Shown piece after piece: positions 1 to 10,484 of a DNA stretch of 64,000 bases (position 1 is the stretch's first letter; the number at the start of each line of letters is the position of its first letter). The DNA is taken from contig CM055094.1 in the NCBI GenBank assembly GCA_029204225.1, forward strand, positions 7,363,143-7,427,142, given 5' to 3'. The notes beneath the pieces are model-generated. The model saw only the letters and a program-made list of their open reading frames with translations, did not search any database and was not told the DNA's origin. A program made the position numbers and the translations under genes. This stretch comes from Diphasiastrum complanatum (taxonomy: Eukaryota > Streptophyta > Lycopodiopsida > Lycopodiales > Lycopodiaceae).

Positions 1-515
1 ATGTTCCCACATTATAGGGATTTTTGATGAGGTTGGCCACCTACTTTTGTAAGTCACTTGACTTGAGCTACCAAGAGGATAATTATGCATGATCCAAGAC
101 TTTGATAGCCAGGTTTAGGGTCTACCCTAATGGCACTCTACCCTAATCTCATATCCGAGATCATTTCATATGGATTGAGAGCTCATTTTGTACATACTTT
201 GAGAGATTATCAAGAGATGGTGATTTTGGCAAGTTTGCTCTTTCATGAGGAATTGATGCATGATGAATGTGATATTTTTTGTGTCTAATGAATAGATTTG
301 AATCCGAACAAAGCACTATACTTTCCACATGTGTGAAAGGATGTGAGGATTAATTAATTCTAGTGTGATTGTGGTGTTCAAAAGCTCTTGCCAAATAAGA
401 TGCAAAATAGGTAGAATTGTGTGCTACTTTTCTATCCATTAGATATAAGTGAAATCTTTGATGTTTTTTCAATGTTTTAGTATCCAAATGAGGCTCATAA
501 CCTCTAATTTTAACG
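1..515 (+). other. left edge, possible LTR end of the gypsy element
   Basis: No gene is visible. The stretch leads directly into a primer-binding-site-like sequence, so its right part may be the end of an LTR. The usual terminal CA is not clear (the bases before the site read TTAACG), and no second copy was found downstream. The LTR reading is an inference. Confidence 0.25.
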
Positions 516-529
516 TGGTATCAAAGCCC
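516..529 (+). promoter_or_regulatory. candidate retrotransposon primer binding site
   Basis: TGGTATCAAAGCCC differs by one base from the common plant primer site TGGTATCAGAGC, complementary to the 3' end of initiator methionine tRNA. It would prime minus-strand DNA synthesis of the gypsy-like element whose pol remnants lie at 3.3-5.1 kb. The upstream LTR boundary is not confirmed. Confidence 0.4.
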
Positions 530-618
530 AAATCCAAGCAATCACCTATTACAATCAATTCTATGATGTTTTTAGGGTCGAGTGTTGTGGGGCTATTTCC
601 TACCCTAGCCTCAACCCA

Positions 619-646
619 AGATCCAAGCACACAAGCATCAAGGAGA
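619..646 (+). repeat. 28-bp direct repeat, left copy (partner 3007-3034)
   Basis: The 28 bases starting AGATCCAAGCACACAAGC are identical to 3007-3034, and similarity extends upstream on both sides (CTATTTCCTACCCTAG against CATTTCCTATTCTACC). The two copies bracket the CACTA fragment. They may be an ancestral leader duplicated or split by rearrangement. Confidence 0.7.
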
Positions 647-785
647 CGAGGTCTCTTGTTATCAATCCTTTCAACACGAAAGTGGAAACCAAAAGCCCAT
701 ATAGCATTATACATTTTGCACTACCACATGACAAACACGAATCTCATAAATAATCACTTTGAATGAACATGGTGTTTCAAAATGA

Positions 786-1250
786 TTAAACAAATATTGT
801 TATAAACAAGAATGCTCTAATAATAAAGTATCTCAAGAATAATACCTTCCAATATTCGTATCCTCTTGCAAAGTCCCATTCTATGTTTGATATTTTTTGT
901 CCCTCTTTTGTTGCTTTTTGTAGTATCCCATGCATCCACTCTATAGTGCCTTGCTTGGGCAATGGCTCAACATCATGTGAACTTGTGGCCATGTGTCTAC
1001 CTCTATTCTGTCGTTGGCGCTTTCTAGACAAGGCCCTCTCTTTTTTCTCTTCTTCATATAGGTCTAACCATTTATCCATAACTCCACAATTATAAAGCAT
1101 GAATGTAGAAATTTTGGCCTTCATGCAATTATTTACGATGATTTTCATAAACAATTTTTTTGAGACTATAAGAGTATCTTCCCACAAGATTTGGCCCGCA
1201 CAAAAAACAAGCATTTTTTCCAGCCGTTTGAAAGCCTGCCCAACAAATGG
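786..1250 (-). pseudogene. coding-like segment downstream of the tnp2 fragment, unrecognised
   Basis: The minus strand is open for 142 codons (786-1214) and carries a basic, charged stretch (EEEKKERALSRKRQRQNR). It lies on the carboxyl side of the tnp2 remnant and could be a further exon of the same CACTA element or an unrelated piece. No domain is recognised and the start codon is not trustworthy. Confidence 0.25.
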
Positions 1251-1323
1251 ATACTATCAATCACTATTAAAAAAAGTATATGTCAAAAATTAATTATAGC
1301 CATTGTAGTATATAATGTAAATG

Positions 1324-2148
1324 TCAAGAATTACTAGTCGTATGTAATTGTAAACAAACTCCTATGTACACAAGATAGACATTGTTTGAATGATTACATG
1401 AGCATTCACGTAATCCTGGATAGTCATGCATTGTCCACATTACTATGGCATGTAGTGTAAACTCCCTCTCATGTAAGGGGCGCAAAATGTCATATGCTTT
1501 TATCCCCTTCCACAAATCTACCAAGTCGTCAATAAGCGGCTCAAGATACACTTCCATGTTCTTAACCTTGCATTGGCTAGGCATTAGAAGTGCCAACGTA
1601 ATGTGTCTCTTTTTTATACTCAACCAAGGAGGAATACTATAATCTACCAAGCAAACAGGCCAAATGGACCACGTAGTTGTTCATACAGCAAAGGGGTTCA
1701 CACCATCTATTGCAAGACCAAATCTCACATTTCTTGACTCATTGGCAATGCTTGGATACTCTTTGCTGATGTGTTTCCATGCAGGTGAATCTAAAGGTAC
1801 CCTCGTCATCCCATCTGTAGAGGTATGGTGTGCATGCCAGTCCATAAGTTTTGTAAGATATTTAAAACAAAATAAATGTTGCAATCATGGAATTACTGGA
1901 AAATGTCATAAAACTTTGCACGGAATGGTTGCCCCTTGCAAATCATCTCTATATCGAGGAGTATCACAAATGGGACAGAGCCTTGAGTGATTCGTGCCTT
2001 CCTCGATATAAAATACAATCTTTTGGACATGCATGATATTGCTTGTAGTCCACATCCCGATGTTAGACAACATCTTCTGTGCCTCATCTCTTGTCTCAGA
2101 CATTACATTCCCTTCTAAGAGAATTTTGATTTTCAATAGTCTGTACAT
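1324..2148 (-). pseudogene. CACTA (En/Spm-type) tnp2 transposase fragment
   Basis: Read on the minus strand from 2148 downward, the translations follow the tnp2 order: a C-P-I-C-D-T-P-R-Y zinc-binding segment, then LMDWHAHHTSTDG, then RNVRFGLAIDGVNPF, then YSIPPWLSIKKRHI, then VYLEPLIDDLVDLW, and finally MWTMHDYPG. These are hallmark blocks of the plant Transposase_21/tnp2 family, which catalyses cut-and-paste transposition of CACTA elements. At least two frame changes (near 1890 and 1680) and loss of the segment after NPF show it is broken. The break after the DYPG block may be an intron, because the second tnp2 copy (26971-28110) is interrupted at the same place. CACTA terminal repeats were not found. 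Confidence 0.82.
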
Positions 2149-2199
2149 GACAAACTGTCCATACTTTTAAGCATATCCATGCTTTCATATTTCACCAGA

Positions 2200-2960
2200 A
2201 GCCTAATGTGACACCTACATGGGTAGCATAAATTATTACCATGGTTGAAATTGCAAATATGTAGATATTAGGGCATGTATGTGCCATGCTAATCCTTATA
2301 CCTATTTTGCATACGTAAAAGCTAGTTTCGTATCGCTATAGTTAGTTCTAAGCAAATTCATGTTATATAGAACATTAGATTCAACTCATGGTATATATGA
2401 CTTCGTTTTGGATAGGTTTAGTTTCTTGCTTATGAGGGACTTTCAAGATTTTTACTAGGTATTAGGGCAGATCCATGCCATTCTAATCCTTATGTAAAAA
2501 TCTTGTATCTTACACATATCCATGCTATCTAAGAACGTTATATTAAAAACCCTAATTATGGATCTAGGCATGAACTACTCAAGAATAGTGTGAAAGAGTT
2601 GTTAGACTGGTTTTTAATAATATTTGAAGGCATATTAGTCAGGTTTTAGCTTGAATGTCATTGTATATGATACATGAAAACTCATGGGGTCTACTGCATC
2701 CATCCTCAAAAGGCATGTTTCGACCAAAGAAAAAGAGAAAGATGACATTCAAATCTTAAAGTTGCAACAATAGTTAGATACGTAAGTAGAATGGAAGAAT
2801 CATCTCCTGAGTATCTGTCATTAAGAGGATGCAACAAAACCGTGTCCATGATGTATGTGGTTTGTATATAACTCGGAAATCGTCAAAATAAGTCATACAT
2901 GGATGATTGTAGACATGGTTTCTTGAGAGGATGTCATGTTATTACCATGAGGAGTTTGTG
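2200..2960. other. no gene recognised
   Basis: AT-rich sequence with stops in all frames lies between the CACTA fragment and the gypsy leader. The phrase 'agggca(t/g)...ccatgc' recurs near 2270 and 2465, hinting at a short degenerate internal repeat. Nothing else is visible. Confidence 0.3.
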
Positions 2961-3006
2961 TTCTTTAGAACATGTAGTGGGCATTTCCTATTCTACCCTG
3001 AATCCT

Positions 3007-3034
3007 AGATCCAAGCACACAAGCATCAAGGAGA
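3007..3034 (+). repeat. 28-bp direct repeat, right copy (partner 619-646)
   Basis: Identical over 28 bases to 619-646 and in the same orientation. It lies at the start of the gypsy body. Confidence 0.7.
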
Positions 3035-3329
3035 TGATGAGGATTAACTAGTTGTCATGCAAAGATTCATTCCCATGAGAGTGATGGCATATTTTATAAT
3101 CCAGCAAATGCATATGATTCATATCTATAATTTGGTACACACTTTGGAAGAAGCTATCTAAGTGGTTAATGCCTATGATGGCCGTTGTAGCTTCATGCAA
3201 GCATACCCTCCACCAAACGGCCTTAAACGGCCTCGAAGTAAAAGAGTGAAAAATACAAAAAAATGAAAAGAATTTTTTTGAAAAACTTCATGTTGTTGCT
3301 CATTAGAAAAAAAAAAAAACCTATGGTAA

Positions 3330-3640
3330 AAGACAAAACTCGCAAATTGGTTGTTAAGGAAAATTTATGTTTCCTTTGCAATAAACCTAGGCATTCCACA
3401 AAATGGTGTCTCGAGCAACATGATGAAACATGATGATGTAAATACTCGCAGATACATTTGAGATCAATTTGGTTGGTAATTGTGCGTGCTCTTGTAATTT
3501 TAGCACACTATCTTTCGGTCCCAATCATTTGTTTAGAGCTAGAGGCAAAGTATTAGGAAAAGACATAAATGAGTTGTTGAATTTTAGTAGCAGTCACAAT
3601 TTTATCAACACTTAGGTTGTGCAGAAGCTCTCGATGCCCA
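3330..3640 (+). pseudogene. gypsy gag zinc knuckle and protease remnant
   Basis: At 3368-3409 the translation reads CFLCNKPRHSTKWC, a CX2CX4HX4C nucleic-acid-binding knuckle typical of the end of gag. About 130 codons later, SSSHNFINT followed by VVQKLSMP resembles the gypsy retropepsin segment whose usual form is D-S-G-A-S-H-N-F-I. The catalytic aspartate-containing triplet is no longer present and a stop follows FINT, so the protease is dead. Gag upstream of the knuckle is not readable. Confidence 0.6.
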
Positions 3641-4029
3641 CAATGGCCAGTACATGGTCCACTTAGCCTTGGGTCAAACATAGAAGCTTGGAATGTCAGA
3701 GTCCCCGATCTAGAGCTCTGAATGCAGGACTATCTTAAGTAGATCACCTCCATGTCATGAATCTTAATCGCACATATATAATTATATAATATGAATGGTT
3801 TTTAGTAAATTTGATAGTAATGTCTCTATTTTTGGAGAAACTGATGTAGTTCCATCATCAATGATTTCATTGGCTGAATAACAAAAATTTGAATGATTTT
3901 GACTATGAATTGTTTCATCTTGCTTTACAGCCTAGATGTTGTTAATGTGTTTCTTAATTGCAACACCGAAATTTTCATCAAGAAGAATAAATAGTGCAAA
4001 ACTTAAAACAACAATTCAATGTTTTTAAA

Positions 4030-4499
4030 GAACTCCACATAGTTTACCACCCATTTAGTTTGTAGATCACAAGATTGAACTTATGCCTAGTAGCCACCCT
4101 ATTTTCCAACATGCATATAAGTTTAGTCAAAGGGAAGAGGAGGAAGTTGCTAGGAAAATTGAAGAATACCATAAGATGGGACATATTAGGGCTAGTAAAT
4201 CACCATGGGGAGCGCAGGTCCTACTTAAGAGCAAGAAGGACAAAGGTTTTTGCATGTGTGTTGATTACAAAGGTTTAAATAAAATCATGGTTAAAAGTAA
4301 ATACATGCTTCCTAGAATGGATGATCTCATATATCAATTATGTGGAATGAGATTATTCACTAAGATTGATCTTGGTATGGGATATCATCATATCAAGATA
4401 CATTCAGATGTTGTGCCAAAGACTAGTTTTAGAATTCGGTATGGCCATTATGAGCTCTTAGTTTTATCTTTTGGATTGAACAATGCTCCGATTGCATAA
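4030..4499 (+). pseudogene. Ty3/gypsy reverse transcriptase, amino-terminal part
   Basis: One open frame of 138 codons (4083-4499) continues an upstream DHKIEL-like start. It contains SPWGAQVLLKSKKDKGF, then CVDYKGLNKIMVKSKY, then PRMDDLIYQL, then FTKIDLGMGYHHIKI and LSFGLNNAP. These match RT motifs 1 to 4 of gypsy pol, including the first catalytic aspartate (KIDL). A stop follows LNNAPIA, and the YxDD block expected further on is missing, so the enzyme cannot work. The sequence then jumps to the RNase H region. Confidence 0.85.
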
Positions 4500-4636
4500 G
4501 AATCTAAGTGCGAATTCTTTTGAAAATAATTCCTTTACCTTGGTAATAAGATCACCATTGAGGGGATTACGATTGATGAGAAAAAGTTAAAGATTGTTAT
4601 GGAATGGCCAATTTTTGGAACCATATGTGAACTAAA

Positions 4637-5090
4637 TTGTTTTGGGGGATTCACTATGTTCTTCCAAATGAATATACAAAAATTGCCACCCCGATCAACA
4701 AGTCATTAAAAGGGGTTAATTGCTGGAAATGTAGGCCAAGCCCTCCAATCAAATGGAATGAGAAATTAGATGAGAGCCTCGGGAAACTCAAACTCCTAGT
4801 TGTCTCAACTTCTATGTTAATGATAGCTAATTTGGACCTCCCATTCTTCGTTACTATATATGTGAGTGATACAACTATTGGAGAGGTTTTGTTGCAAGTC
4901 GATCGGCTCATTGCATTTGAAAGTAAGAAAGCTATCTAATGTATAGGTTAGATATACTACTCATGAAAAGGAGTTATTTGTCATAATTCATACGTTCAAA
5001 ATATGGAGAATCTATATGGTAGTAATTTTGTGGTGAATAAGGGTCACCAACCATTTGAAATATTTCTACAATCAAAATGATCTGAGAGGA
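4637..5090 (+). pseudogene. Ty3/gypsy RT connection and RNase H fragment
   Basis: The frame reads KIATPINKSLKG, PPIKWNEKLDESLGKLK, then PFFVTIYVSDTTIGEVLLQ and IAFESKKA. This corresponds to the gypsy 'PL..LLKK...F.W....AF..LK', 'D.S..G.GAVL.Q' and 'IA.fSRKL' blocks at the RT/RNase H junction. Beyond 4939 it continues in other frames (weak HNSYVQNMENLYGSNFVV similarity) to about 5090. The piece is short, with stops and frame changes. Confidence 0.75.
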
Positions 5091-5321
5091 AGGGTTCATC
5101 ATCTCTCTCCTCTTGTGAGTGCGCCCTACTATGCTTCCATCCTTCGAGATCTATCATATGGTAAGAGGTTTATCCTATTTCATTAGAATGCTATCACCCT
5201 TTGTTGCTTTAAACACTTAAATTTATGCTTCTTTGTTGCTATTGGTGATGTGTTTACTCATAGCTTTTCACAATAAGCAAAATGTATGTTGAAAGATTGT
5301 TATGATGTCTCGCTCACAAAT

Positions 5322-5510
5322 GATGGACCATCAATCACCTTTTTTCACTTCAAAAAATGGATCTATTTGCCTTACAGGCAACGATGGACCATTCTTAATC
5401 TCTTTCACCTTTAAAAACGGTTTTCTATGACTTATTAACAGCAATGGACCACAATTAATCTTTGTTGACACTTGATGTATGGTAGCTGCCTACCAGACAG
5501 CAATGCAAAC
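5322..5510. repeat. about 60-bp tandem repeat, three units
   Basis: The phrase (G/A)ATGGACCA starts units at 5322, 5383 and 5443, and a partial fourth begins at 5502 (AATGCAAACC). Periods are 61, 60 and 59. Each unit then has a CAATC/CTTAATC-like stretch and ends in an (A)GCAA or GGCAA. Units are clearly diverged. It lies in a geneless stretch; 5095-5320 and 5510-6050 show nothing else. Confidence 0.55.
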
Positions 5511-6059
5511 CAAAAGATCTTTGCTTGTTTATAGCTTATACGTATGCTAGATAGCAATCAAGTTGAAACTAAGTAATGATAGTTGTTGTCCATGGATGGA
5601 TATTAGGCTCAAAAAACACCTTTTTTATGAAGAATTTTTTATTTGCCTACTTCCTATCCAAGTGATGGACTGTAGGAAGCTCATAAACATTCATATGATC
5701 CCACAACAAGATTGTTTAGAACAAGGCTAATTGATTTAATGTTGTGTGGAAAGCGACCTACCACTCACATTATGATTCATAGTATCTCTTCCACTAATTC
5801 AACTTGTTTTTTCAAATACTATGCACTTCTCGTAGTGATTTTGTAGCATTTGATACTAAATGATCATCTATGATTTGTGAAAATGTAACATTCTTTGTTA
5901 CTACGGCCTACAGTCATTTAGCTTCGAATTCAAATTATGCATTGCTAACTCTCTATACAGGTATGTCATTTTATCACTAAAAAGTTATGCCATTTTTAGT
6001 GTGGAATCAAAATGTGGACTCAAAAAGTTACGTTACATAGATTTCAAATTTGAGTTTAG

Positions 6060-6440
6060 CAAGTCTACCTAAAAGGATTAGACGCGAGCTTAAATGCCAA
6101 ACCGATTATGTGTCTTTACGACACGCTATGGATGATGCAATATGAGAGGAGGATGAAAATTCAGATGATGAACCAAGTATTTGAATCCTGCCATATACAA
6201 TGGGAAAACTACCACAACATCCACCACTATTGCATCCACAAATATCAATGCAACAATAGAGTTGATGATTAACAAATTTGAAAAACTTGGTCAAAAGCAG
6301 GAGATGAAAACATTGGAAGAGCAACAGGCTAAGAGTGACAAAGCAGGTGAGGAGTTTGCTAAGACTTTTTCTAGCAGAGAAAATGTTTGGTGTGCGATAT
6401 GCGTGGAGAATTACACCATAAATGAGTGTCCAACAAAATG
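6060..6440 (+). pseudogene. possible gypsy gag carboxyl end
   Basis: An 86-codon frame (6181-6441) holds a Thr-rich stretch, a charged helix-like segment (MINKFEKLGQKQEMKTLEEQ) and ends WCAICVENYTINECPTK. The last part resembles a zinc knuckle with CX2C and a final C, but Tyr sits where His is expected. A gypsy integrase tail follows only 100 bases downstream, so a gag origin is plausible, with the rest of pol deleted. Stops upstream separate it from an acidic segment at about 6060-6180. Confidence 0.35.
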
Positions 6441-6540
6441 AAAAGACGAATGACGGATAATATTTGTCATCTCTGTGCAAATAATATATGATGATGATGT
6501 GAAATCTTTACAAATGAGGCTTTGCATAAACTTTGTGAAA

Positions 6541-6810
6541 CCAGATTTATGGAAGTCTAGCAGTACAGAAAGCTCGTCGCAAGGCATGGCATGATCATCG
6601 TTTACACAAAAAAGACCTAAAGGAAACAGATCTAGCATTGATGTATAAGACTAAATTGATCAAAGAGAAACTGAAATTTATAGCTGAAGGACCATACAAA
6701 GTTAAGGAAATAATGTTGTATGGAACAGTTATTTTGGAACACCTGGATGGATATGATACCCTAGTGAATGGTAGTGGACTACTCAAGTTTTGGCAGCCAG
6801 TTTAGCCAGC
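6541..6810 (+). pseudogene. Ty3/gypsy integrase carboxyl-terminal fragment
   Basis: Frame-corrected translation gives KARRKAWHDHRLHKKDLKETDLALMYKTK, KLKFIAEGPYKVKEIM, YGTVILEHLDGYD and VNGSGLLKF (each read in pieces). This matches the end of plant gypsy pol: the 'RR.A...H.......F..GD.VLLy..' linker, the 'G.l...w.GPy.V' SH3-like fold and the 'vNG.rLK' tail. No chromodomain follows. It is cut from the rest of pol, which is absent upstream. Confidence 0.62.
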
Positions 6811-6814
6811 ATGA

Positions 6815-7640
6815 TCAAAAATCTCCTTACTTTTGTTGTTTTGAAAATTTTGTTGTTTTTCACTACTTGTTGATTCTTTTTTTAGAAAAGACAGCATCTT
6901 TCCAAAAAAAAAAGAGAAGAAAAAGAATGATGAGCAAAAGTCAAGAAGTCACCAGATCCAAAAAAAAAATGAAAGAAAGTATTTTCAAGAATCAATTTTT
7001 GATGAAAAATGACTTAAGACATCACTTTTTTAGTCAGATCTTGAACAAATAGTCATATGAACCTTTGCCGAGTTGCTAGATCATACATCCAATTCAGATT
7101 CACCTATATTGAGTTGGGAGAAGGTTATTTTCCAGAGTAAGTATATGTTTTGAAGTCAGATGAGAGTTCGGAAGCCTACTACTTTAACAACCTTCGCTGA
7201 GCATGTTACCCTCATTATGAGCCTTCATCGACATGACAGATGGATTTAGAATGCCAAAATTAGGTTGGACATAGTATCAGATCTTAGATTTTTTTATTAA
7301 ATACAGTACCTAGGCAAAGGATGCACTTAGGCGAGAGTTGAACCCTCCCGAGACCTTCAAAACCTTCACCCAGTTACACCATTGGTCAAGAACCTTCGCC
7401 GAATTCTAGAAGCTATTTTTACAAAACTGAACGTGCCTGCAATGTTGTCCAAAACTGATGAGCCAAACTAGTACTTTGTCTAATAGACCCTCAAAATTAG
7501 CCTATGAAAGGGCTGAATTAGATTTCATTTCTCACTTGTGCTAGCAAAGCTCTTGAGAATTTTTCCATGACCAAACTTTTTCGAAACTGTTTTACAGCTT
7601 TTTGATACACTCTCAAGTCTTTTACTCTCAGTTTTACTTG
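6815..7640. other. no gene; A-rich then degenerate repeats
   Basis: After the integrase tail comes an A/G-rich run (6900-6990), which could be a polypurine tract area, then mostly stop-filled sequence. The word 'CCTT(T/C)GCCGA' recurs near 7063 and 7396 and 'CCTTCGCTGA' near 7190. This may be a gypsy 3' LTR, but no partner copy is visible. Confidence 0.3.
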
Positions 7641-7647
7641 TAACATC

Positions 7648-8001
7648 ATGTCTTCAGAGATACTAGTATCTCAACTTGCTCTGTTGTTTTACATGATGTT
7701 CCAACCTCAACGGACATCATCGCTTCCTAGCACAAGCAAGGTGGCGGAATGGATGAATCTTGCTGAGCCCTTGCTCACAGAAATGGGGATCCATGAGCAT
7801 GCCTTTTCAAATAAAATAAGTATGGAGTTTATTACTATGGCGTTTAGTACTCGGAATGAAGCCAAGTCTAGGTTTTATATTATCTTCCAAGGAGCCACCC
7901 ACAAGGTGCGGGTCACTGAGGCTGCTCTTGCTACCGTAGGTATCATTTCTGGGTCTCCACAAAATCCAAACCACAAGCATGCCAAATCTGTCATCCATTA
8001 G
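7648..8001 (+). CDS. unrecognised 117-codon ORF
   Basis: An ATG-started frame free of stops for 117 codons begins MSSEILVSQLALLF and includes RFYIIFQGATHKVRVTEAAL. No conserved family is recognised. It sits just left of a truncated copia element, with a pyrimidine-rich stretch upstream. It could be a gag-like remnant or a chance frame. No intron or promoter evidence was seen. Confidence 0.2.
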   Translation: MSSEILVSQLALLFYMMFQPQRTSSLPSTSKVAEWMNLAEPLLTEMGIHEHAFSNKISMEFITMAFSTRNEAKSRFYIIFQGATHKVRVTEAALATVGIISGSPQNPNHKHAKSVIH

Positions 8002-8106
8002 GTGAAATATGGGCTCAAAATGGGCCCTTTAAGAAATTTCACTTTAGAGAGAGGTTATGTAGAGAGAGAATGCAAACTGATAAGCTGAATATTGTTGTAA
8101 ATGTAT

Positions 8107-8786
8107 TCAATTGGCCTTGCAGAAAGCTTTGAACTTGGTGGAGATAAATACTCCCCTTGCATCAGAGCGTAGAGCTTGGGTTCTTCTCTGGGTCATTTTT
8201 TCTGATGATGCCTTGAATTGCACAAAAAACTTGAGAGTCTCAGATTTGTTCTTCAAGAAATGTGTTGCAGTCCTCCGAGAGAAGTCATCAATGATAGTCA
8301 GCAAATAGACAGCCCCCCCTGTGAAATAGTCTGCATAGGACCACAAATGTCCATGTATACAAGATCTAATGAACTTTTAGAAGAACGAACTGAATCGGAA
8401 GTGTCTGGAGTTCTAGCATGCTTGCTGGAAATACAACTTTCGCATGAAAAATTCAATTTTCTAATGAAGGGTAGATCTTGTACTAGATTTTGTTTCGACA
8501 TTTGCTGAATACAATTGGAATTTAAATGGCCTAATCTGAAATGCCAAAGCATCTCAATTGATTTAGAAGTTGAAGTAAAAAGAGCTTGACTACTTGTAGA
8601 ATAGGAGTGATTGATTTTGTACAAATTGTCACACGTTCTACTGAAAGTAATAACTTTCCTAGATTCGTCAAAAATAGTACAACTCTGTCTATCAAATTCG
8701 ACCCTCTGTCCCGAATCTGTGATTCTACTAACTGAGAGCAAGTTTCTGGTCAGATTTGGAATGTGAAGAACATTGGACAAAAACAT
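8107..8786 (-). pseudogene. copia GAG-pre-integrase and integrase core fragment
   Basis: From 8786 downward: NVLHIPNLTRNLLSVSRI, then LWHFRLGHLN and CESCISSKHAR (the HHCC-type zinc segment, with the HxxxxH and CxxC parts visible), then DLVYMDICGPMQT. After a frame change comes YLLTIIDDFSRRTATHFL, then a degraded ALRSDARGVFISTKFKAFC in place of the usual R-S-D-N-G-G-E-F segment. Of the catalytic aspartates, the D-I-C-G-P and R-S-D positions remain. The frame ends as the element breaks off. Confidence 0.85.
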
Positions 8787-8798
8787 TACATCACCTCT

Positions 8799-8987
8799 CT
8801 AGAATTCGATTTTGATTGTTTTTACACCCTCGATTGTATGAGTTGAGTTATCTCCAAGTTGCACAACTGTAGGATGGGTGTATGACTTATAGTCATGGAA
8901 CCAGTGTCGATGGTGAGTCATGTGTTGTGATGCACCTGAGTCCAAGTACCAGGAATCGATATCATGTTGTTCTTCGACTTTGGTCAA
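8799..8987 (-). pseudogene. copia aspartic protease segment
   Basis: The minus frame reads SWYLDSGASQHMTHH, then YTHPTVVQLGDNSTHTIEGV. This contains an intact D-S-G-A catalytic motif with the flanking 'W.lDSGAs.HmT' and 'V.lgdn....i.G.G' context of copia retropepsins. A stop or frame change separates it from the following GAG-pre-integrase segment. The active-site residues look intact, but the surrounding polyprotein is broken. Confidence 0.85.
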
Positions 8988-9059
8988 GAAGGCACCTTCA
9001 TCTTCCTCCTGTTGCTGGATCGAGTGACTAGTAGAAGCAGCATGTGCTTGTTATTGAAA

Positions 9060-9884
9060 CTACTGCTTCATTTCGTTATTGTATTGCAGTGTTCTGCAAT
9101 TCTTGAGAAGGTGACCAGTCCTCTTACAGTACTTACAGAATAGATTATGTCTTGGTTGGAATGATGAAGGCTCTGAAGTTGATGCTTCATTTGGTACAAG
9201 CCGCTGCATGTTGCTCTTTTTGTCAGGATAATCTGACTGTGTAGATCTCTTGGATCTAAACTTCTGATTTTTTGAATATAGAACTTGAGGATCCGATCCT
9301 GAGCCTAAGAAGGATGCTGATCTTCTGATCTCCTCTTGTAGGAGCAGCGAAATTACTTTTGATAGAGTGAGGTGCTCCTGGATAGAAATTGCCATTACCC
9401 AATTTTCATAGGCTTCAAGTAGACTCAATAATAGAGTCATAAGTGCATCAGAATCTTCTCTGACTGAGCCGGTTGTAGTCATCTACTCCATAAGATTTTT
9501 GAAAGTGTTGACGTGACTCGAAACACTATCTGCATCAGACATTCTGAGGATGAAAATTTTTTTCCTCAGATGGAGCTTGGATGTAACGTCTCTAATGTCG
9601 TAGAGAGTTTCTAGGATGTTCCATGCATCCTTAGCGGTCTGAGCAGCACATATGTGGATGATCTGAGTATCCTTGATATTGAGGGTGATTATGACAAATG
9701 CTTTGCCATCTCTCAGTCTCCACTTGGTGATGACGACTGCATCACCTTCTGGTTTGAGCTCTGTGCCATCAACGATGTCCCATAGTTCTTTGGCTAGAAG
9801 TATAACCTTCATCTTGAATTTTCAGAGATGGTAGTTATCTCCATCGAGTTTGTCAATGAGAGATGAACTAGATGATGGATCCAT
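9060..9884 (-). pseudogene. copia gag
   Basis: An ATG at 9884-9882 starts MDPSSSSSLIDKLDGDNYHL, followed by a stop and then KFKMKVILLAKELWDIVDG. The 'LdG.NY..Wk.kM...L....lW.iv.G' pattern is that of copia gag (UBN2 type). The rest follows in two frames (9812-9483 and 9482-9060), joined across a stop at 9482. It ends with the zinc knuckle CKYCKRTGHLLKNC near 9100. A nonsense codon in place of the usual Trp/Lys after NYHL and the later stop show the gene is dead. Confidence 0.85.
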
Positions 9885-10015
9885 TTTGGTTGAACGAGAT
9901 TGTTGGTAGAAACAACGATGGTCGAAATACTGTTGGCTGCGCGCTTGCTAGAAAGACATCTTGATAGAAACAAGACTGATAATCCGCAATAGAAATACAG
10001 ATTACTGAAATGCCC

Positions 10016-10027
10016 GCTTTGATACCA
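10016..10027 (-). promoter_or_regulatory. copia primer binding site
   Basis: On the minus strand TGGTATCAAAGC directly follows an LTR-like end ...ACGACA. It is one mismatch from TGGTATCAGAGC and lies about 130 bases before the gag start, as expected for a methionine-tRNA-primed copia. Confidence 0.75.
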
Positions 10028-10484
10028 TGTCGTAAAACGGTGGTCATGAACGCAGCGAAAGCTCGGTTGCTCAGAGCGAAGGTGTGTAGGAATGGAAACG
10101 CAACAGTTAGCAGTAGAATTATTCAAGTAGAAGAATTCATACAAATTGCACAAATGAACGATGCAGTAGTGAGACAAAATTTGCACTCTGATAAAATATA
10201 TGAACAGTGAGTACAATGGCTTAAAGTAATAACTTCAACTTGCTGAGCGTGATAATGCTAGCTACAGAAAATTCTGATCAAAAGAGAAATTTGATTAACA
10301 GTTACATAGCTTGATTCAGCTAATATATAGATTTACAAGTGTCAAGAAAAAATATCTTACAAGCCTTTAAGGCTATTTACGCCAGTCTTTGCATATGTAC
10401 AAAGTTGGTAAGCGCTTCACCGCCTTTGGGATATTTGGTTGTCTAGCTGTTTTTAGAGTTGCTGACACGTTTGGCGACGTCAGT
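10028..10484 (-). repeat. probable 5' LTR of the truncated copia
   Basis: The inner end is set by the primer site (…ACGACA then TGGTATCAAAGC). The outer end at 10484 is a guess based on a TG dinucleotide start on the minus strand; without a second LTR or target duplication it cannot be fixed. A GAACGCAGCG-type GC-richer stretch lies near the inner end. Confidence 0.45.

Larger units (their letters stand above)
2976..5095 (+). mobile_element. decayed Ty3/gypsy retrotransposon body
   Basis: In order on the plus strand there are a leader repeat shared with 619-646, a gag zinc knuckle (3368-3409), a protease remnant (about 3545-3640), reverse transcriptase (about 4050-4499) and an RNase H segment (about 4640-5090). 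The protease before RT before RNase H order and the RT motifs are gypsy-type. Integrase and the 3' LTR are not identifiable. Between 3640 and 4040 the frame is only partly readable. Confidence 0.78.
8107..10484 (-). mobile_element. truncated Ty1/copia element (5' half)
   Basis: Read on the minus strand: a probable 5' LTR (10484 to 10028), primer site (10027 to 10016), gag (9884 to 9060), protease (8987 to 8799), and GAG-pre-integrase with the start of integrase (8786 to about 8107). Everything after the integrase catalytic core is missing, and no second LTR is found to the left. The element was cut by a rearrangement or nested insertion at about 8105. Confidence 0.85.

Noticed and set aside
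449-766. 105-codon plus-strand frame, with an overlapping minus-strand frame (469-714)
   Set aside because: It spans the primer-site-like sequence and a retroelement leader, has no motif, and both strands are open by chance.
5322-5510. CRISPR-like array
   Set aside because: Units are diverged along their whole length with no constant repeat and variable spacer, and the DNA is plant-like.
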